10,630 nucleotides of DNA, taken from positions 1 to 10,630 of the forward strand of contig CALAWM010000034.1 of NCBI GenBank assembly GCA_937895315.1. Direction: 5' to 3'. This stretch comes from an uncultured Caryophanales bacterium (GTDB lineage Bacteria > Bacillota_I > Bacilli_A > RFN20 > CAG-826). A program made the position numbers and the translations under genes. A model generated the notes under the pieces. That model was not told where the DNA came from, did not search any database, and was given only the letters and a program-made list of their open reading frames with translations. Below are positions 6,772-10,630 of this stretch, piece by piece. Every line of letters begins with the position of its first letter. Positions within the stretch are counted from its first letter, which is position 1.

Positions 6772-8016
6772 ATGCGATTAGTGAAAAGTAATGATTTTTA
6801 TAGTATAAAAGTTCGAGGATACGTTACAAGTCTCCATCTCGATGTTTTAGACCTTCTTTATCAACCAATTATTGGTTTTAGCGCCACGAGTATTTATCGT
6901 TATTTATATGCAACGAGAGATTTTAGAAGTGGAGATCCCCTCTCTTTTGCTTTAATTCATAATCATTTAGGATTTACTTATGACCAAATCTCAATGGCCA
7001 TTAATCGTTTAGAAGGACTTGGCTTAGTCCGTTCATTCTTAGTGTCTCGTCCCGAATTTAACGAATTCGTGCTTGAGTTATTCGCTCCTAAAGATCCAGC
7101 TTCTTTTAGTAAAGACGCAATCTTTATGCATTTATTGCAAGATATTTTAGGACCACGTCATACCCAAGAATTAATCGCTTTATTCATGCTTGATGCCGAG
7201 ACCATTAATCAAGAAGAAGTTACTGCTGATTTTGCATCAATCTATGGACCGCAAGTTCAAGAACTTAACGGCGATGATCTTTACACCGGACAAACCTTAG
7301 AAAATGTTGTTGGTAGTGTAAAAATACCATTTGACGAAGTACTATTCTTTAATTTATTAACAAAAATTAGAAAAATATTGCCAACCGCATTATCCAAAAA
7401 TGAAGTGAAGATTCTTAAACAAATTGCCGGTCTTTATGATTTAACGGAAGAAGCTCTTGCTAATAAAGTGGGAGACTTTTATAACGCTAAAGAACCATTT
7501 GGCAAACGAGTTGATATAAGTGCAATGCGAAGTCATCTCCAAGAACTAATAAAATATCCAACGATTAGTAAAACATTACGTCGTCGTAAAACCCAAGTTA
7601 TCAGTGGCGATAGCGCCAATATTAATATGATTAATAATATGGAAACTAAGGGTCCAATTGATTTCTTAATGATGCTTAATGAAGGGACAAAGATTGCCCC
7701 TGCCGACCAAAAAATCTTAGAAGATCTAGCAGTTTCCTATAATCTTACCCCACCGGTAATAAATGCACTTATCTTCTATACTTTAAAATATAATAACAAT
7801 CAGTTAATTCGGGCATTAATCGAGAAAAACGCTAGTTTCTTATCCCGTTCTAAAGTTAGTAATGCCCTAGATGCTTTAGACATTTTAGAAAGACCACCGC
7901 TACCTAAAAAGGGACGAAAACCCAAAAAGGAAGAAACCCTAGAAAAAGAAGAATTAACACCCGAAGCCAAAAATGATTTAGAAGATCCAATTTGGGACGA
8001 ATTGAAGGACTTATAA
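6772..8016 (+). CDS. dnaB: DnaB/DnaD-family replication initiation (helicase co-loader) protein
   Basis: A 414-residue protein of the Bacillus DnaB type (not the E. coli helicase of that name), which helps recruit the replicative helicase at the origin. The N-terminal winged-helix region (about 8-130) has LDLLYQPIIGFSATSIYRYL, matching the family's YQPLIG signature. A middle segment follows, then the C-terminal DnaD-like domain (about 294-372) with GPIDFLMML...ADQKILEDLAVSYNLTPPVINALIFYTLKYNNNQL. The YxxxIxxxW motif common in this domain is altered (Leu/Phe at the Trp position). Residues 373-414 are a highly charged tail. Start choice: ATG 6772 is preferred to ATG 6760, which lies in the -10 box; GTG 6781 is possible. 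No Shine-Dalgarno sequence precedes any of them. The stop overlaps the dnaI start (TAATG). Confidence 0.86.
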   Translation: MRLVKSNDFYSIKVRGYVTSLHLDVLDLLYQPIIGFSATSIYRYLYATRDFRSGDPLSFALIHNHLGFTYDQISMAINRLEGLGLVRSFLVSRPEFNEFVLELFAPKDPASFSKDAIFMHLLQDILGPRHTQELIALFMLDAETINQEEVTADFASIYGPQVQELNGDDLYTGQTLENVVGSVKIPFDEVLFFNLLTKIRKILPTALSKNEVKILKQIAGLYDLTEEALANKVGDFYNAKEPFGKRVDISAMRSHLQELIKYPTISKTLRRRKTQVISGDSANINMINNMETKGPIDFLMMLNEGTKIAPADQKILEDLAVSYNLTPPVINALIFYTLKYNNNQLIRALIEKNASFLSRSKVSNALDALDILERPPLPKKGRKPKKEETLEKEELTPEAKNDLEDPIWDELKDL

Positions 8017-8903
8017 TGAGTAATAAATATAATGTTTCCATCGACCGAAGTGATCTTAATAAAGTTAAGGCTGAATTACTTAAAAATATTGAAGGTCATG
8101 CTGAACTGCAAGCCATTTTAAAGTCACTTAATATATCAAAAGATATTATCAAGGAGAATCTTGGCCTTCTTTCCGATTATCTTGATAGTCTTGAAGAAGT
8201 TAAGGCTTGTAAGGAAGCCGGAAAATGTTTAAAGCACGGTGAATATCATGCTTATAAATTACAAGTTGATGGGTCTTTTTTATCCTTAACCCCCGAATCT
8301 TGCCCGGTCGCCTTTAATGCCCAAAAAGGGATGATGCGTTACCAATTCCGTGATTTCCCTGATGAATATTTATCTTTACGCATTAAAGATAATCCCGCCC
8401 GACATGGTTTTTCCGGCTTCTTACGGGAATTAATCGCTTTTTATAAAGGTGAAAGTCACTTAGTGTATGTTGACGCGCCAAGTAATATTGGAGTTTTACG
8501 GTACGCCGTTAGTTTTATGAATCAAATTCTTGATGAAAAAAATGATGTCTCTGGCGCGGTCGTTGACTACCAAATGTTGATTCGTGAACATGCAAGTGAT
8601 TATTATAAACAAAAAGAAGAACTTGATATATTACTTAGTCAACTGACCAATGTTGATTATTTAGTTATTCATAACTTTGGTAATGAAGAGATCAATAAAC
8701 TAGTGCGCGATGCTTTTACATTCCCGCTTATTACCGAACGGATCAAACAAAAAAAGCCCACCATTATTTTAAGTGAACTTTCTTTAAACGATATTCGTTA
8801 CTTACATGATTACACTGGTAAAGATGTACGTATTAATCAAATTATTCAAGCCATTAAACGAAATATAAAAGAAGAATTTACCCTTAAAGGTACTGCACTT
8901 TAA
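8016..8903 (+). CDS. dnaI: DnaI-like helicase loader with degenerate ATPase motifs
   Basis: A 295-residue protein placed directly after dnaB, as in Bacillus. The N-terminal helical part (1-60) is followed by a probable zinc site (Cys65, Cys71, His74 or His78, Cys96), as known for the DnaI N-domain that contacts the helicase. The C-terminal half follows the DnaI AAA+ pattern, but the Walker A position reads DAPSNIGV (153-160) where GxxGxGKT is expected, and the Walker B position reads LVIHNFGNE (216-224) where LxLDDLGxE is expected. The sensor 1 region reads TIILSEL where B. subtilis has TFFTSNF. ATP hydrolysis is therefore doubtful. Start ATG 8016 (AAGGA before it) overlaps the dnaB stop by one base; an in-frame TTG at 7992 is rejected. 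The 3' end overlaps the convergent coaE by 20 nt. Confidence 0.85.
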   Translation: MSNKYNVSIDRSDLNKVKAELLKNIEGHAELQAILKSLNISKDIIKENLGLLSDYLDSLEEVKACKEAGKCLKHGEYHAYKLQVDGSFLSLTPESCPVAFNAQKGMMRYQFRDFPDEYLSLRIKDNPARHGFSGFLRELIAFYKGESHLVYVDAPSNIGVLRYAVSFMNQILDEKNDVSGAVVDYQMLIREHASDYYKQKEELDILLSQLTNVDYLVIHNFGNEEINKLVRDAFTFPLITERIKQKKPTIILSELSLNDIRYLHDYTGKDVRINQIIQAIKRNIKEEFTLKGTAL

Positions 8904-9972
8904 ACGTTTTAAATTTATTAATTAAATCTTCAATACTTCCGTCATTAATGATTATGTAATCAAGTTTATGACGGTTTTTTAAATACATTTGATCAGGATT
9001 AATCCCTAAAGTATCGCCCCGTTTTTCAAGGTTTTGCATTTGTCTTGTAAGGCTAACTTCAACGCCGATGATGTAATCAAATAACTCATTAATTTTATGA
9101 CTAAAAAGAACCGGAATTTCAAAATACAACGTTTTTGCAGTGCTATTCTTAATTATATTAAGCATTTCTTCTTTGACTAAGGGGTGAATAAGGCTATTTA
9201 GGACTTTAATTTGCTTTGGATTTTCCTTAAGATAATTCTTTAAAAGTTCAATATCAAAGCCATGCTCATTACTTAGCGAAACATTAAATGTTTTTTCTAA
9301 TAGCTTAATAACTTCGGGGTCTTTATAAAGTGATTTAGCGAGCGCGTCGGTATCAATGACAATTTCTCCTAAGGACCGTAAGTAGTTACTAATGACGGTT
9401 TTCCCGGAGGCTTTTTGCCCAGTGATAGCAACTAATGTTGGGGCATTATGATTTACTTGGCAATGAGGACAAAAAGTCGTGCCGCGTCCGCCGACAAAGA
9501 TCTTTTTAAAAAGCGTATTACACGTTGGACATCTTTCATCAACCCGGCCATATGCATGGAGTTTTTGTTGGAAGTTTCCGCTGACCCCAAGCGCCGGGGC
9601 GTAAGATCTGACCGTTGTACCGCCGGCTTTAATCGCATCATTAAGCACTTCAATGCTATGTTTGATTAATACTTTGACTTGATCAAGGGTTATTAAAGAA
9701 GTAGGAGTAAGCGGGTTAATTTTACTTAAGTATAAGACTTCATCGACATAAATATTACCTAGTCCGCTCATGAGTTTTTGATCTAGTAATGTTAATTTAA
9801 TTGGAGTGTTTCGTCCTTTGATTTTCTCAAAGTATTCTAAAGGATTGATCGTAAAAGGTTCTGGTCCGACATTTTGGAGTGATTTTGTGTTTATATACTT
9901 TTCACGTGTCGTAATTTCCATCTTTCCGAATCTGAAGAAGTAAATGTAGTATATAACATAGACGACGTCCAT
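8884..9972 (-). CDS. coaE: MutM C-terminal part fused to dephospho-CoA kinase (CoaE)
   Basis: One open frame holding two proteins. Residues about 14-171 are the MutM C-terminal half: helix-two-turn-helix LLDQKLMSGLGNIYVDEVLY, GGTTVRSY, GNFQQKLHAYGR, and a zinc finger with Cys148, Cys151, Cys168 and Cys171 around GGRGTTF. Directly after it, residues about 178-362 are CoaE, which phosphorylates dephospho-CoA in the last step of CoA synthesis: P-loop GQKASGKT (185-192), VIDTD (205-209), LIHPLVKEEM, and YFEIPVLFSHKINELFDYII. The CoaE part is slightly shorter than the usual roughly 200 residues. No in-frame start codon exists at the junction, so CoaE has no start of its own. The first ATG (9972) and the one at 9921 lack a well-placed ribosome binding site. 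The frame is +1 to the MutM N-terminal part upstream. Confidence 0.88.
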   Translation of the reverse strand: MDVVYVIYYIYFFRFGKMEITTREKYINTKSLQNVGPEPFTINPLEYFEKIKGRNTPIKLTLLDQKLMSGLGNIYVDEVLYLSKINPLTPTSLITLDQVKVLIKHSIEVLNDAIKAGGTTVRSYAPALGVSGNFQQKLHAYGRVDERCPTCNTLFKKIFVGGRGTTFCPHCQVNHNAPTLVAITGQKASGKTVISNYLRSLGEIVIDTDALAKSLYKDPEVIKLLEKTFNVSLSNEHGFDIELLKNYLKENPKQIKVLNSLIHPLVKEEMLNIIKNSTAKTLYFEIPVLFSHKINELFDYIIGVEVSLTRQMQNLEKRGDTLGINPDQMYLKNRHKLDYIIINDGSIEDLINKFKTFKVQYL

Positions 9973-10273
9973 CTTTTAAAACAAAGATTACATGAGCATA
10001 TCTTGAATCATTATTCCCTGGTAATATTTCAATAAACTTCCCTTCCATCCGGAGGTGGGAAAGCATAATTAAGTTGGTGTCAAAGGTAAAGATAAGATAT
10101 TTTCCAATACGTTCGATTTGTTTAAAAGTCCGCCCAATTAAGGCTTTTTTAAAGGAAGGGACATCACCAATAATAATGCCTTTTTTATAAACTATAACAT
10201 CAATTATTTCTGATTCCGGAAGAAAAGTATTAAGAATTTTTTTAACAGTTTCGACTTCTGGTAATTCGGGCAT
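9902..10273 (-). pseudogene. mutM: Formamidopyrimidine-DNA glycosylase, N-terminal part (frameshifted)
   Basis: N-terminal domain of MutM (Fpg), which excises oxidised purines such as 8-oxoguanine. Catalytic Pro2 and Glu3 are in MPELPEVETV, Lys58 is in RIGKYLIF, and LSHLRMEGKF carries the Met that fills the DNA gap. The domain reads normally to LKDGRRLCY (to about residue 107), then meets unrelated codons and ends at TGA (9904-9902). The rest of MutM continues in the +1 frame (see the MutM-CoaE entry). Start ATG 10273 is preceded by AGGAGG that overlaps the polA stop codon (TAGGAGG), so translation is coupled to polA. It is listed as broken because of the shift; a sequencing error or recoding would make it an intact MutM-CoaE protein of about 470 residues. 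Confidence 0.8.
9934..9952 (-). other. Frameshift junction within mutM
   Basis: 19 nt separate the Tyr codon of DGRRLCY (N-terminal frame) from the Arg codon of RFGKME (downstream frame), where homologues such as Bacillus MutM have four residues (12 nt: the RDVR of YRDVRKFG). The excess is 7 nt, not 1, and the conserved Asp and intercalating Arg are not found in any frame of this stretch. A 9-nt direct repeat, AAAGATGGA, flanks it (9968-9976 and 9917-9925). Confidence 0.7.
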
Positions 10274-10281
10274 AAATCCTC

Positions 10282-10629
10282 CTAAATGGCACTAAACCAG
10301 TCTTTGCCGGTGCTCACGCCAACCTTTAATTTAAGCGGAAGGGCAAAGATGTTTTCCATGATATCAACAATTTCATCAATAATATGATGTTCATTATCAT
10401 CTAGCGCAAAGATAAGTTCGTCATGGACTTGTAAAATTAAAGTTGTTTTATAGTTATTTAGAGTCAAATACTCATCGACTTTAATCATTGCAAGTTTAAT
10501 TAAATCGGCGGCGCTTCCTTGAATAGGCGCGTTCATCGCCGCTCTTTTAGCAAATTCTCTTGTTTGGTAATTTGGGTCATTAATTTGCGGAATATAGCGT
10601 TTTCGTCCGGTTAAGGTCGAAAACGCTAT
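10282..10629 (-). CDS. polA: DNA polymerase I, C-terminal end (5' part outside window)
   Basis: The last 115 residues of a family A DNA polymerase, which fills gaps after repair and removes or replaces Okazaki primers. Seen: STLTGRKRYIPQIND, corresponding to the family's GRRRYxPEI stretch; REFAKRAAMNAPIQGSAADLIKLAMI, the O-helix-distal conserved block; and motif C, QVHDELIF, with the catalytic Asp and Glu. It ends ...GKDWFSAI and stops at TAG, whose AGG forms part of the mutM ribosome binding site; mutM starts 8 nt further on. The first residues in the window (Ile-Ala-Phe before STLTG) fit homologues poorly and fall in an inverted-repeat arm at the window edge, so they may not be trustworthy. 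Confidence 0.95.
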   Translation of the reverse strand: MAFSTLTGRKRYIPQINDPNYQTREFAKRAAMNAPIQGSAADLIKLAMIKVDEYLTLNNYKTTLILQVHDELIFALDDNEHHIIDEIVDIMENIFALPLKLKVGVSTGKDWFSAI

Positions 10630-10630
10630 A
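10593..10630. repeat. Perfect 13-bp inverted repeat at the window edge inside polA
   Basis: Left arm TATAGCGTTTTCG (10593-10605) and right arm CGAAAACGCTATA (10618-10630) are exact inverted copies with a 12-nt spacer, and the right arm ends at the last base of the window. It lies in polA coding sequence. A fold-back artefact at a contig end is a real possibility. Confidence 0.8.

Noticed and set aside
7992..8015. TTG start at 7992 for dnaI
   Set aside because: ATG 8016 has AAGGA at proper spacing and forms the TAATG coupling with dnaB.
9972..9972. ATG 9972 as a true separate start for a MutM C-half/CoaE protein
   Set aside because: No ribosome binding site, and the first 13 codons look like out-of-frame MutM sequence; kept only as the formal limit of the frame.
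1..10630. Search for CRISPR arrays, insertion sequences, att sites, tRNA or rRNA genes
   Set aside because: No spaced direct repeats, transposase, terminal repeats or RNA-gene signatures were seen on either strand.

Overview
The window is a compact, low-GC bacterial chromosome segment of housekeeping genes. It has no mobile element, no CRISPR array and no tRNA or rRNA gene. Gene content, strong AGGAGG-type ribosome binding sites, a T-box leader, an L20-type infC leader and a dnaB-dnaI primosome pair all point to the Bacilli. The neighbourhood polA-mutM-coaE / dnaB-dnaI / thrS / infC resembles the Bacillus subtilis arrangement, with pfkA-pyk set into it. Trp is coded by TGG and no in-frame TGA occurs in the intact genes, so the standard code applies. 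I infer an uncultured Bacilli lineage on the Mollicutes-related side; the sequence alone does not fix the genus.

Layout. Minus strand, 3' part of infC (1-427), starting with AUU behind an L20-type attenuator leader and its own promoter. Then sodA (618-1223, minus) and thrS (1282-3177, minus) behind a T-box leader (about 3199-3400) with a clear promoter just after glk. Then a minus-strand glycolytic kinase operon pfkA-pyk-glk (6691 down to 3443), where pyk and glk overlap as TAATG. A short divergent promoter region (6692-6771) separates it from plus-strand dnaB-dnaI (6772-8903), also overlapping as TAATG. These converge, with a 20-nt tail-to-tail overlap, on a minus-strand DNA-repair/CoA cluster: polA (3' end only, 10282-10629), mutM, and a CoaE domain fused to the MutM C-terminus.

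How the genes work together. pfkA, pyk and glk give three kinase steps of glycolysis. dnaB and dnaI products load the replicative helicase. polA and mutM serve DNA repair and Okazaki maturation. thrS and infC serve translation, each controlled by its own RNA leader. sodA indicates exposure to oxygen.

Most notable points: (1) MutM and dephospho-CoA kinase are encoded as one reading frame with no separate CoaE start, yet that frame is cut by a +1 shift in the MutM domain at the DNA-intercalating loop; (2) the DnaI-like helicase loader has lost recognisable Walker A and Walker B residues; (3) dnaB has an extended -10 promoter so close to its start codon that the mRNA would be practically leaderless, with a 17-bp palindrome over the -10; (4) the window ends inside polA on a perfect 13-bp inverted repeat, which may be a contig-end artefact. 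I found no wholly new multi-gene system.
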